A DNA stretch of 14,770 nucleotides, from the NCBI GenBank assembly GCA_900551625.1, contig URWZ01000015.1:1-14770 (forward strand), written 5' to 3'. This document shows positions 1-8,340 of this stretch, one piece after another. This DNA comes from an uncultured Collinsella sp. Its GTDB lineage: Bacteria > Actinomycetota > Coriobacteriia > Coriobacteriales > Coriobacteriaceae. Numbering within the stretch: the stretch's first letter is position 1; each line of letters opens with the position of its first letter. Made by a program: the position numbers and the translations under genes. The notes below the pieces were generated by a model. It saw only the letters and a program-made list of their open reading frames with translations. It did not search any database and was not told the DNA's origin.

Positions 1-40
1 CTGCATATCGTCGGCAGCGTCAGATGTGTATAAGAGACAG
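1..40 (+). other. Untrimmed Nextera adapter and partial i5 index (artefact)
   Basis: Bases 8-40 match the Illumina Nextera read-1 adapter; its last 19 bases (22-40) are the Tn5 mosaic end, ending AAGAGACAG. Bases 1-7 (CTGCATA) equal the last seven bases of the standard Nextera i5 index N506/S506 (ACTGCATA), which sits directly before this adapter in the library molecule. The match is from memory of published oligos. These bases are not part of the genome, and biological sequence starts at 41. Confidence 0.96.
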
Positions 41-68
41 GACTTAGATATGCTTATAGAAAGAGACT

Positions 69-97
69 TAAAAAACTTTATAGCAAAATGTATATAT
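69..97 (+). promoter_or_regulatory. Possible hsp20 promoter
   Basis: TTAAAA at 69-74 and TATATA at 92-97 are separated by 17 bp in an AT-rich stretch. Each hexamer matches the sigma-70 consensus at about 4 of 6 positions. The predicted transcript would carry a leader of about 80 nt. No CIRCE or HspR (HAIR) operator was seen nearby, so any heat control is not explained by those systems. The call is weak because AT-rich DNA gives such matches easily. Confidence 0.3.
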
Positions 98-170
98 ACG
101 TAATCGTTGGGCATATATTAGAGCGTCAAACGAAGTCCCTGCCACCTGGAAGATGGCTCGGCAGTCCCTT

Positions 171-177
171 AAAGGAG
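171..177 (+). promoter_or_regulatory. hsp20 ribosome binding site
   Basis: AAAGGAG lies 8 nt before the ATG at 186. It decides the start: an in-frame ATG at 153 has no comparable site and would add 11 residues unlike Hsp20 proteins. Confidence 0.85.
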
Positions 178-185
178 TGGTAGTC

Positions 186-617
186 ATGGCAAGCATGGTT
201 CCTTATCGTTCGGTCTTTGGTGTTCGTCCCTCTGCTAGCTCGTTGTTTGATCTCTTTGATGATATGAGCGACCTAGCGAACAGCTCGATTGCCTCTAAGG
301 CGTTCCCCGTTGACGTTGAGGATAAGGGCGATGGCTATGAGGTCAAGGCTTATCTGACTGGCGTCGCCAAGGACGATATCGATGTCGAGCTTAACGAGGG
401 CCGTCTGTCCATTAGCGTGAATGTCGAGGAAGACGAGGAGAACGAGGGTAAGAACTTCCTGCAGAAGGAGTTCAGCTCGTACAGCGCGACGCGCGGTGTG
501 TACCTGAAGGATGCTTCGAGCGAGGGCCTTTCTGCAAAGTACGCTGACGGCATCCTTACCGTTACGGTTCCTAAGATTGTCGAGAAGAAGAACGTTACGA
601 AGATTTCCATTGACTAA
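186..617 (+). CDS. hsp20: Small heat-shock protein, Hsp20/alpha-crystallin family
   Basis: This 143-residue protein is an ATP-independent holdase that binds unfolding proteins in the cytoplasm and keeps them soluble for ATP-driven chaperones. The alpha-crystallin domain spans about residues 37-131, from PVDVEDKGDGYEV to the hallmark DGILTVTVPK (residues 121-130). The C-terminal I-x-I anchor that joins dimers into larger oligomers is Ile140-Ser-Ile142. The acidic loop around residues 81-89 (EEDEENEGK) is typical of bacterial class A members. Length is normal for the family. The gene stands alone, with its own ribosome binding site and a strong terminator, so it is probably monocistronic. The start at 186 was chosen on the ribosome binding site. 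The family call is firm; heat induction is expected from the family but no known operator was found. Confidence 0.95.
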   Translation: MASMVPYRSVFGVRPSASSLFDLFDDMSDLANSSIASKAFPVDVEDKGDGYEVKAYLTGVAKDDIDVELNEGRLSISVNVEEDEENEGKNFLQKEFSSYSATRGVYLKDASSEGLSAKYADGILTVTVPKIVEKKNVTKISID

Positions 618-649
618 CGCTATCGGCTATTAGCATCGGTGCCTGCGTT

Positions 650-684
650 AAGGGGGCTGGGAAGTGATTCCCGGCCCCCTTTTC
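650..684 (+). terminator. Intrinsic terminator after hsp20
   Basis: Arms 650-663 and 668-681 pair over 14 bp with one G-U and a GTGA loop, followed by TTTCTATTT. On the other strand the stem lies just past the end of the convergent MBL-fold gene and could also stop that transcript, though its U-tract there is poor. Confidence 0.9.
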
Positions 685-697
685 TATTTGGGCTGGC

Positions 698-1507
698 CTA
701 CTGAATGGTCATGGGCCGATATTGCCCGGCGGGACGTATTGTGAGTTTATGCAGCCCCTCAACGCGGGTGGCGGCGCTGCCAAGTTCGTTGTCGAGTGTT
801 GCGCCGAGGGAGCTTGCGTAGCTTTTGACGGTCAGGCTTGGGCGATTGTTGTCTTGGCTAATGTGCATCGCGATAAGTTGCTCGGTGCGATCGGTTACCA
901 ACGCGCGTGCGGCATCGGCGGCCTGATCGTTGGAGAGATGTCCTTTTACAGACAGGATACGTTCCTGAAGAAAGCGAGGATAGTCGCCTTGACGCAGCAT
1001 GGTTACATCGTGGTTGCTTTCGAGTGCGAGAATGCGACAGTCCTTGAGCGTATCGATGGCATGCTTCGACAACTCGCCGGTGTCGGTGGCAAAGCCAATT
1101 GAATCACCCTGAGCGTCAAACCGGTAGCCGACGGGATTAACGACGTCGTGGGATGTCGAATATGTTTGAATGTGGACTCCGGCAATAGAGAGGGCGTCAC
1201 CTGGGTCGAATTCCTCGACAGGTAGATGTGCGAGGCTTTCTTTGGACGTGAGCGTTCCTCTGCTGGAAAAGACTGGGCCATTCCAATGCTTGCACCATAC
1301 CTCAAGCCCCTTGATGTGGTCGCTGTGTTCATGGGTGACAACAAGGGCGTACACGTCGTCTACCGACAGTCCGAGTTCCGCCATGCGTTTGAGCGTTTCG
1401 CGGCGAGACAGTCCGTCATCGACCATAATGAGCCCCTGCGGGCCCTCGATGAGTGCGCAGTTGCCTTTAGAGCCACTGCCGAGGATATGAAGGTGCAGAC
1501 GAGACAT
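698..1507 (-). CDS. yycJ: MBL-fold metal hydrolase, YycJ/WalJ family
   Basis: This 269-residue metallo-beta-lactamase-fold protein resembles YycJ (WalJ, VicX), a presumed cytoplasmic nuclease or phosphodiesterase. The N-terminus has the family signature LHILGSGSKGNC (residues 6-17). The metal-binding THEHSDH motif is at 58-64 (His59, His61, Asp63, His64). Further ligand candidates are His120 (STSHD), Asp142 (TDTG) and His190 (GHLSN). Length is close to the roughly 265 residues usual for YycJ. In Firmicutes this gene follows the walRK two-component genes; here it stands apart, divergent from tilS with 48 bp between start codons. The ATG at 1507 was preferred to a TTG at 1555 because the family signature begins just after it; the ribosome binding site before it is weak. 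The substrate cannot be read from sequence. Confidence 0.85.
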   Translation of the reverse strand: MSRLHLHILGSGSKGNCALIEGPQGLIMVDDGLSRRETLKRMAELGLSVDDVYALVVTHEHSDHIKGLEVWCKHWNGPVFSSRGTLTSKESLAHLPVEEFDPGDALSIAGVHIQTYSTSHDVVNPVGYRFDAQGDSIGFATDTGELSKHAIDTLKDCRILALESNHDVTMLRQGDYPRFLQERILSVKGHLSNDQAADAARALVTDRTEQLIAMHISQDNNRPSLTVKSYASSLGATLDNELGSAATRVEGLHKLTIRPAGQYRPMTIQ

Positions 1508-1521
1508 AAGATTCCAAAGGA

Positions 1522-1527
1522 TACAAT
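1522..1527 (+). promoter_or_regulatory. Possible -10 element for tilS
   Basis: TACAAT lies about 28 bp before the tilS start in the divergent gap. The same hexamer precedes several other genes in this window. No good -35 box is seen at normal spacing, so support rests on the -10 alone. Confidence 0.35.
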
Positions 1528-1555
1528 GGGTGCGGACGAATAGAGGAGGAAGCAA

Positions 1556-3094
1556 ATGCCTACGGTATCACAGCATTACGGACACCATGCCGTGCCCGGG
1601 GCAGTCGATGAGACCCGAACGAGGCAGCAGGCTGCTCCTGTGGTGCTCATGGTATCAGGCGGTGCGGACTCGACGGCACTGCTTCTTATGGCGTGTACAT
1701 CAAAGTTGGATATCCAAGATGGACGCGGCGTTGCCCCCATTGCTCGCGAGCGCCTGCATGTGCTTCATGTAAATCACCATCTGCGAGGCGAGGCGTCCGA
1801 CGGCGATGAGGCCTTTGTGCGCGGGCTTTGCGCGCAATATGGTTTACCGCTGTGTGTGGAGCACGCTTATTTTGATGGGGAGTCGGGAAATATCGAGGCA
1901 GCGGCGCGCGAGGTGCGCTATGCCGCGGCGCGAAGGTATGTACGCGAGCTTTGCGCCAAGACGGGGGCGCCGAGAACGGCGGCACGCATCTGCACTGCCC
2001 ATACCTCTTCGGACCGCGCGGAAACATTTTTGATGAACGCCATTAAGGGGTCGGGTCCAGCTGGGCTTTCGAGCATTCCCCGCCGAAGGAATATCGTGGT
2101 GCGTCCCTTGCTCGACTTAACTCATGGCGAGCTCGTGGGCTATCTACAGGTACATGGACAGCCGTGGCGCGAAGATGAGAGCAATGAGGATGTCTCGTAT
2201 CTGCGAAACTACGTGCGCCATCGGGTGATGCCGGTGGTGGCGCAGCGTAATGCGAGCGTGTGCAAGACGATTGGCGCCGCCTGTGAGATCCTTGGTGACG
2301 AAGATGCGTTTCTATCCCAGCTGTCGGCACAGGCGTTTCGAAGCTGTTTGCGCAAAGAGGCGGCGGGCGCGCTGGTGCTCGATGCCAGGCGCCTTGCTGC
2401 GGCCGAGGTGGTAATCGCGCGGCGCATCGTGCGGCTGGCGATTAAGCGCATCGATCCGGACGCTCGTCCAGAGATGCGACATGTGGAGCGAGTTCTTTCC
2501 TGCGTTGCCGAGGGTGCCGGCTCGGTCACGCTTCCGGCGGGGATTGACGCACGCGTAGAGTTTGGCATGCTGGCGTTTAAGGCACCGGCGGCTCGTGAGG
2601 GCCTGGTCGCGGATTGGATCACCATACCCGGGCGTTTGCCGTTGGGCGGGGGACGTGTGCTGGTCGCAGAGCCGATGGCCGTTGAGCCGGGATGCGACAT
2701 CGTGCGCCGCGCCCGTGAGCTTGCGGCTGCCGGAGAAGTGACGGCTTTGGTGGACGCGGCTGCCCTGGGTTTTGCCGACAGCGATAGCGAGCGAATCTTG
2801 GCGGGCTCGCGTGGCGAGATCCCTGCCGAGGCGCGATTGGCGCGCCTGTGGGTAGACGGTCCCGCACCGGGAGACGTGATGTGCCCGTTGGGGATGAGTG
2901 GCCGAAGCAAGAAGGTATCCGACTTGCTAGGTGAGGCTCGCATTCCCGTTTCTGAGCGCGCCGGCGTGCCCATGGTGAGGACGGCGCCGGGAGGTGCCGT
3001 GGTGTGGGTCGTCGGAGTTCGCACGGACGAACGCTTTAAGTGCACGGCGGCGACGCGTGTGGCCTATCTGCTTCGCGTGGTTGATGCGGATTAG
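1556..3094 (+). CDS. tilS: tRNA(Ile)-lysidine synthetase TilS
   Basis: TilS attaches lysine to C34 of the CAU-anticodon tRNA-Ile using ATP, so that the tRNA reads AUA as isoleucine rather than methionine; it is normally essential. The PP-loop ATPase motif SGGADS is at residues 34-39. It is followed by HVNHHLRGEASDGDEAF, then TAHTSSDRAETFLMN, where the family more often has AHHxxDQAET, and by the tRNA-contact region around WREDESNEDVSYLRNYVRH. The C-terminal TilS domain includes GRSKKVSDLLGEARIPVSER and ends near the C-terminus. At 512 residues it is long, as expected for a form with full linker and C-terminal domains. A strong AGGAGG ribosome binding site (1544-1549) sets the start. It heads the common tilS-hpt-ftsH order also seen in Bacillus; a separate promoter seems to precede hpt. 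Confidence 0.96.
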   Translation: MPTVSQHYGHHAVPGAVDETRTRQQAAPVVLMVSGGADSTALLLMACTSKLDIQDGRGVAPIARERLHVLHVNHHLRGEASDGDEAFVRGLCAQYGLPLCVEHAYFDGESGNIEAAAREVRYAAARRYVRELCAKTGAPRTAARICTAHTSSDRAETFLMNAIKGSGPAGLSSIPRRRNIVVRPLLDLTHGELVGYLQVHGQPWREDESNEDVSYLRNYVRHRVMPVVAQRNASVCKTIGAACEILGDEDAFLSQLSAQAFRSCLRKEAAGALVLDARRLAAAEVVIARRIVRLAIKRIDPDARPEMRHVERVLSCVAEGAGSVTLPAGIDARVEFGMLAFKAPAAREGLVADWITIPGRLPLGGGRVLVAEPMAVEPGCDIVRRARELAAAGEVTALVDAAALGFADSDSERILAGSRGEIPAEARLARLWVDGPAPGDVMCPLGMSGRSKKVSDLLGEARIPVSERAGVPMVRTAPGGAVVWVVGVRTDERFKCTAATRVAYLLRVVDAD

Positions 3095-3155
3095 CTTCTC
3101 GCACCAGCTTTTCTGTGCGGCGTTGACGGTATTCCCGCGCTGATGATGCGCGGGC

Positions 3156-3185
3156 TGGAAAATATACCCCGTGCGCTGCTAGAAT
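3156..3185 (+). promoter_or_regulatory. Promoter with extended -10 for hpt-ftsH
   Basis: TGGAAA (3156-3161) and TAGAAT (3180-3185) are 18 bp apart, and a TG two bases before the -10 makes it an extended element (TGCTAGAAT). This would start a transcript about 50 nt before hpt. Just upstream, 3134-3154 forms a 7-bp GC hairpin without a T-run, perhaps a weak end to tilS transcription. Confidence 0.5.
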
Positions 3186-3242
3186 GTGTAGTTCGCGTCC
3201 ATACGGCGGTGTGTGGGCGATTAAGCACAAGAAAGGGTTGTC

Positions 3243-3791
3243 ATGGCTTCTCAACATCCGGATATCGAGAAGGTTCTGTTTACGCAGGAGGATATCGAAG
3301 GTATCGTTTCTCGCCTGGGCGAGGAGATTACGCGCGACTACGCTGGTAAGGATCTGGTGTTGATCGCGGTCCTGCGCGGCGCCGTTGTCTTTATGGGCGA
3401 CCTGATGCGCAAGATCGAGCTGCCGACCAACATCGATTTCATGGCTGTTTCGAGCTATGGCGACGGTGTGAAGTCTTCGGGCATCGTGCGTATCATTAAG
3501 GACCTGGATATCGACATCCGTGGTCGCGACGTGCTGATCGTCGAGGACATTCTGGACTCGGGCCTGACCCTCAAGTACCTGATGAAGAACCTTGAGAGCC
3601 GCAAGCCCGCCTCGCTGGAGGTCGCTGCCTTCCTGTGGAAGGACGTTGAGGACCGCACCTCGGCCATCACGCCCAAGTATGTTGGAACCCATTGCCCCGA
3701 TGCCTTTGTGGTGGGCTACGGCCTCGACTATGCCGAGCGCTATCGCAACCTTCCGTATCTGGGCATTTTGAAACCGGAGGTTTATTCGTAA
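3243..3791 (+). CDS. hpt: Hypoxanthine phosphoribosyltransferase
   Basis: This 182-residue purine salvage enzyme transfers the phosphoribosyl group of PRPP to hypoxanthine, and probably guanine, giving IMP or GMP. The PRPP-binding loop VLIVEDILDSGLTL is at residues 97-110, with acidic Glu101-Asp102. An N-terminal LRGAVVFMGDL segment (44-54), the flexible-loop SSYGDGVKSSG (70-80) and the C-terminal FVVGYGLDYAERYRNLPYLG (155-174) all match the HPRT family. Length is standard. GAAAGGG lies 5 nt before the ATG. It ends one base before the ftsH start, so the two genes are almost certainly co-transcribed and perhaps translationally coupled. Nothing unusual was seen. Confidence 0.97.
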   Translation: MASQHPDIEKVLFTQEDIEGIVSRLGEEITRDYAGKDLVLIAVLRGAVVFMGDLMRKIELPTNIDFMAVSSYGDGVKSSGIVRIIKDLDIDIRGRDVLIVEDILDSGLTLKYLMKNLESRKPASLEVAAFLWKDVEDRTSAITPKYVGTHCPDAFVVGYGLDYAERYRNLPYLGILKPEVYS

Positions 3792-3792
3792 G

Positions 3793-5931
<2,139 letters not shown>

Positions 5932-5942
5932 TCTTTGTGGTG

Positions 5943-5981
5943 AAAGCCTCCGCGGGGAAACCTGCGGAGGCTTTTTCTTTT
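5943..5981 (+). terminator. Intrinsic terminator after ftsH
   Basis: Arms 5943-5956 and 5961-5974 form a 14-bp stem with one G-U pair, capped by a GAAA tetraloop and followed by a T-rich tract (5972-5982). It starts 11 bases after the ftsH stop codon. Confidence 0.95.
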
Positions 5982-5982
5982 T

Positions 5983-6042
5983 GTTGATTGGGGACAGACT
6001 TAAATGAGCGTTTTCACGCATTTAAGTCTGTTCCCAATCAAC
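5983..6042. repeat. 60-bp near-perfect palindrome
   Basis: Bases 5983-6006 pair with 6019-6042 over 24 positions: 23 Watson-Crick and one G-T (5993/6032). The 12-base centre contains a small GCG/CGC pairing. It starts directly after the T-tract of the ftsH terminator, so it is not needed for termination. The long arms recall the REP-type palindromes that some bacteria carry and that IS200-like (RAYT) transposases can mobilise. That link is an inference, as no transposase is in the window. Confidence 0.85.
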
Positions 6043-6072
6043 ATTGCTGCGGCGCTTTGCTCGGCTAAAGCG

Positions 6073-6078
6073 TACAAT
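6073..6078 (+). promoter_or_regulatory. Possible -10 element for the aminotransferase gene
   Basis: TACAAT in the context GCGTACAAT lies 24 bp before the start codon. No convincing -35 is seen. The same GCGTACAAT precedes the PHP gene, which supports a shared promoter style. Confidence 0.4.
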
Positions 6079-6090
6079 AGCGCCTATGCG

Positions 6091-6097
6091 AAAGGGG
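6091..6097 (+). promoter_or_regulatory. Aminotransferase ribosome binding site
   Basis: AAAGGGG lies 5 nt before the ATG at 6103. It decides the start against an in-frame ATG at 6004, which would lie inside the palindrome and upstream of the -10 element. Confidence 0.8.
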
Positions 6098-6102
6098 AAC
6101 AG

Positions 6103-7287
6103 ATGATCAACGAAACTATGTATGCTCGCGGTGCGGAAAGCTCCATCATCCGCGAGATTTTTAGCTATGGCCTTGAGCGCAAGGCGCAGATTGGTGCGGA
6201 AAATGTATTCGATTTTTCGCTGGGTAACCCGAGCGTTCCGGCGCCCGCTGCCGTGGCGGAGTCCATTAAGAAGGCCTTGGAGCTGCCGAGTGACCAGCTG
6301 CACGGATACACGCCCGCACCGGGCCTGCCGCAGTGCCGTACCGCCGTGGCTGAGTCGCTCAACCGCCGCTTTGGTACGAGTTATGAGGGCAAGGATGTCT
6401 TTATGACCGTGGGCGCCGCGGCTTCGCTCACCTGCACGCTCAACGCCGTTACGAACCCGGGCGATGAGGTTATCGTCATTGCACCGTACTTCCCGGAGTA
6501 TCGCGTGTGGATTGAGAAAGCCGGCTGTACGTGTGTCGAGGCGCTCGCCAATGAAGATACGTTCCAGCTGAGTGTGGACAACGTGCTCAAGGCGATTACC
6601 GATAAGACGACTGCCGTCATCATCGACTCGCCGAATAACCCGACCGGCGCCGTGTATACGCGCGACACGCTGACGCGACTGGCCAGTGTTTTACGCGAGG
6701 TCAACGCCAAGCGCGATCCCGAGAACCCGATTATGCTCATCTCGGATGAGCCGTATCGCGAGATTGTCTATGGCGCCGAGGTGCCTTGGGTGCCTTCGAT
6801 CTACGAGCACACCATCGTGTGCTACTCGTATTCCAAGTCGCTGTCGCTGCCGGGCGAGCGCGTGGGTTGGATTTTGGTTCCCAACACCAATCCGCAGGCT
6901 GCGCGTCTGATGCCGGCTGTTGCGGGTGCCGCCCGTACGCTGGGCTTCGTGTGCGCGCCGGCGCTCTTCCAGCGCGTAATTATCGACTGCATCGATGAGC
7001 CGAGTGACGTTGAGGCCTATGCACGCAACCGCACCGCGCTTACCGATGCACTAGCGGAGTACGGCTACACCTATGTTGAGCCGGATGGTGCATTCTACCT
7101 GTGGGTGAAGGCGCTGGAGCCCGATGCGAACGCTTTCTGCGAGCGCGCGAAGAAGTATGAGCTGCTCGCGGTGCCCTCGGACAGTTTTGGTATGCCGGGC
7201 TGGTTCCGCTTGGGCTACTGTGTGAGCTACAAGACTATTGTTAACTCACTGCCCGCCTGGAAGCAGCTGGCCGACGAGTATCGTTAA
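6103..7287 (+). CDS. PLP-dependent aminotransferase, class I/II
   Basis: This 394-residue cytoplasmic enzyme of PLP fold type I is an aspartate-aminotransferase-like class I/II member. PLP-binding elements are all present: Asn179 in SPNNPTG (176-182), Asp215 and Tyr218 in SDEPYRE, and the Schiff-base Lys245 in SYSKSLSLPGERVGW (242-256). Arg369 in GWFRLGYC is the expected clamp for the substrate carboxylate. Length is typical. It transfers an amino group between an amino acid and a 2-oxo acid; the exact pair cannot be told from sequence. The gene has its own ribosome binding site, likely promoter and terminator, so it is probably transcribed alone. Its neighbours do not suggest a pathway. Confidence 0.93.
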   Translation: MINETMYARGAESSIIREIFSYGLERKAQIGAENVFDFSLGNPSVPAPAAVAESIKKALELPSDQLHGYTPAPGLPQCRTAVAESLNRRFGTSYEGKDVFMTVGAAASLTCTLNAVTNPGDEVIVIAPYFPEYRVWIEKAGCTCVEALANEDTFQLSVDNVLKAITDKTTAVIIDSPNNPTGAVYTRDTLTRLASVLREVNAKRDPENPIMLISDEPYREIVYGAEVPWVPSIYEHTIVCYSYSKSLSLPGERVGWILVPNTNPQAARLMPAVAGAARTLGFVCAPALFQRVIIDCIDEPSDVEAYARNRTALTDALAEYGYTYVEPDGAFYLWVKALEPDANAFCERAKKYELLAVPSDSFGMPGWFRLGYCVSYKTIVNSLPAWKQLADEYR

Positions 7288-7309
7288 AAGTAAAGCGCTC
7301 TGCTTACAA

Positions 7310-7325
7310 TGTTTTACGTGAAACG
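7310..7325. promoter_or_regulatory. parS-like ParB binding site (candidate)
   Basis: TGTTTTACGTGAAACG matches the widely conserved parS sequence TGTTTCACGTGAAACA at 14 of 16 positions and the 14-bp core at 13 of 14. One half-site, CGTGAAAC, is perfect. It lies between two genes and overlaps the start of a terminator stem. ParB loads chromosome partition and SMC complexes at such sites, usually near the replication origin. Function here is inferred. Confidence 0.5.
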
Positions 7326-7357
7326 GGGTTTGGTTTAAAGCCAGACCCCGTTGTCTG
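7322..7357 (+). terminator. Intrinsic terminator after the aminotransferase gene
   Basis: Arms 7322-7333 and 7341-7352 pair over 12 bp with one G-U and a 7-base loop. The T-tract (TTGTCTGT) is weak. Its 5' arm shares four bases with the parS-like site. Confidence 0.7.
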
Positions 7358-7385
7358 TGCCGTTGTGTGGTTGGGATGAAGCAGT

Positions 7386-7415
7386 TTTACGACTGCCGAA
7401 AGCTATGCGTACAAT
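7386..7415 (+). promoter_or_regulatory. Promoter for the PHP phosphoesterase gene
   Basis: TTTACG (7386-7391) and TACAAT (7410-7415) are 18 bp apart; they match consensus at 4 and 5 of 6 positions. The start codon is 37 bp further on. Confidence 0.5.
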
Positions 7416-7452
7416 GAATATACGCGACGGCCATACCGGATAAGGAGACCCG

Positions 7453-8274
7453 ATGCTCTACCTTCTTTCTTGTGATATTCATACTCATACGCTGTTCTCC
7501 GCGCACGCGTACTCAACCATTGAGGAGAATGTGTACTGGGCGGCGGAACGTGGCCTGCAGGTGCTCGGATCTGCCGACCATCTGAGCTCTATGGTTACGG
7601 CTTGCCCCAACGACCTGCGCAGTTTCCAGTTCTTTATTAACCAGGATATCTGGCCGCGCATTTGGAGCGGCGTGCTGGTGCTTCGCGGCGCCGAGGTCGA
7701 TATCGTTTCGCTGGACGGAAGCTTGTTTGGCGAGGACATTCCCGTGTCGCTCGATATTGCCGGCGATTCGTACAGTCGCCAGCATTCGCTGTTCGATTTG
7801 GTGACGCGTAATTTGGATTATTTGGTGGCAAGCGTGCATAATCCACAGTTTGCCGAAGGCGCGACGCTCACCCAAACGACCCAGATGTACATCAATGCCC
7901 TGGAGCACCCCAAGGTGTTCATGCTTGGGCATACGGGTCGTTCGGGCGTGCCGTTCGATATCGATGAGGTGCTGCTGGCGGCCAAGGCCAAGCACAAGAT
8001 CATTGAGATCAATAACCATAGTCTTGAGCACGGTGCCGACACTGAGCATTGGGCCGTATGCCGCAAGATTGCCGAGCGCTGCGCCGAGCTGGGCGTGGGT
8101 ATTGGTGTGTCGACCGATGCCCACATTGGTATGGCCATTGGCAAGCTCGAGCACGCCCGCAAGTTGCTCGACGAGATTCACTTCCCGCTGGACCTGATCG
8201 TGACGCGCGACCGCGAGACGCTGCTGCGCGAGATGGCGGCAGCCGGCGTATGCGACCTGCGCAAGGGGATGTAA
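7453..8274 (+). CDS. PHP-domain phosphoesterase, YcdX-like
   Basis: This 273-residue metal-dependent phosphoesterase of the PHP family is most like E. coli YcdX. All nine ligand positions expected for the trinuclear metal site of that family can be placed: His10 and His12 (DIHTH), His18 (SAHAYST), His43 (ADH), Glu81 (GAEVD), His129 (SVHNP), His160 (LGHTGR), Asp222 and His224 (STDAH). The sequence FINQDIWPRIWSGVLVLRGAE (61-81) also parallels the E. coli protein, so it is a stand-alone PHP enzyme rather than a polymerase domain or histidinol phosphatase. The physiological phosphate ester is unknown. AAGGAG lies 5 nt before the ATG. The gene has its own promoter and shares a terminator with the convergent methyltransferase gene. 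Confidence 0.9.
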   Translation: MLYLLSCDIHTHTLFSAHAYSTIEENVYWAAERGLQVLGSADHLSSMVTACPNDLRSFQFFINQDIWPRIWSGVLVLRGAEVDIVSLDGSLFGEDIPVSLDIAGDSYSRQHSLFDLVTRNLDYLVASVHNPQFAEGATLTQTTQMYINALEHPKVFMLGHTGRSGVPFDIDEVLLAAKAKHKIIEINNHSLEHGADTEHWAVCRKIAERCAELGVGIGVSTDAHIGMAIGKLEHARKLLDEIHFPLDLIVTRDRETLLREMAAAGVCDLRKGM

Positions 8275-8293
8275 CGAGACTCATATGCCCAAT

Positions 8294-8327
8294 GAAAGGG
8301 GGCGGTCCAGGCGGGCCGCCCCCTTTC
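8294..8327. terminator. Two-way terminator between PHP and methyltransferase genes
   Basis: Arms 8294-8307 and 8314-8327 form a 14-bp GC-rich stem with one G-T pair and a 6-base loop. It sits between two convergent genes and has TTTC on either side rather than a long T-run, so it may end both transcripts. Confidence 0.75.
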
Positions 8328-8340
8328 CCGTGCCGGAGAA

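Noticed and set aside
129..185. RNA thermometer in the hsp20 leader
   Set aside because: A CTGCC/GGCAG stem can be drawn, but the ribosome binding site is not convincingly paired and no fourU or ROSE pattern is present.
6004..6102. N-terminal extension of the aminotransferase through the palindrome
   Set aside because: It would start inside the palindrome and before the -10 element. The ATG at 6103 has a good ribosome binding site and starts the family-like sequence.
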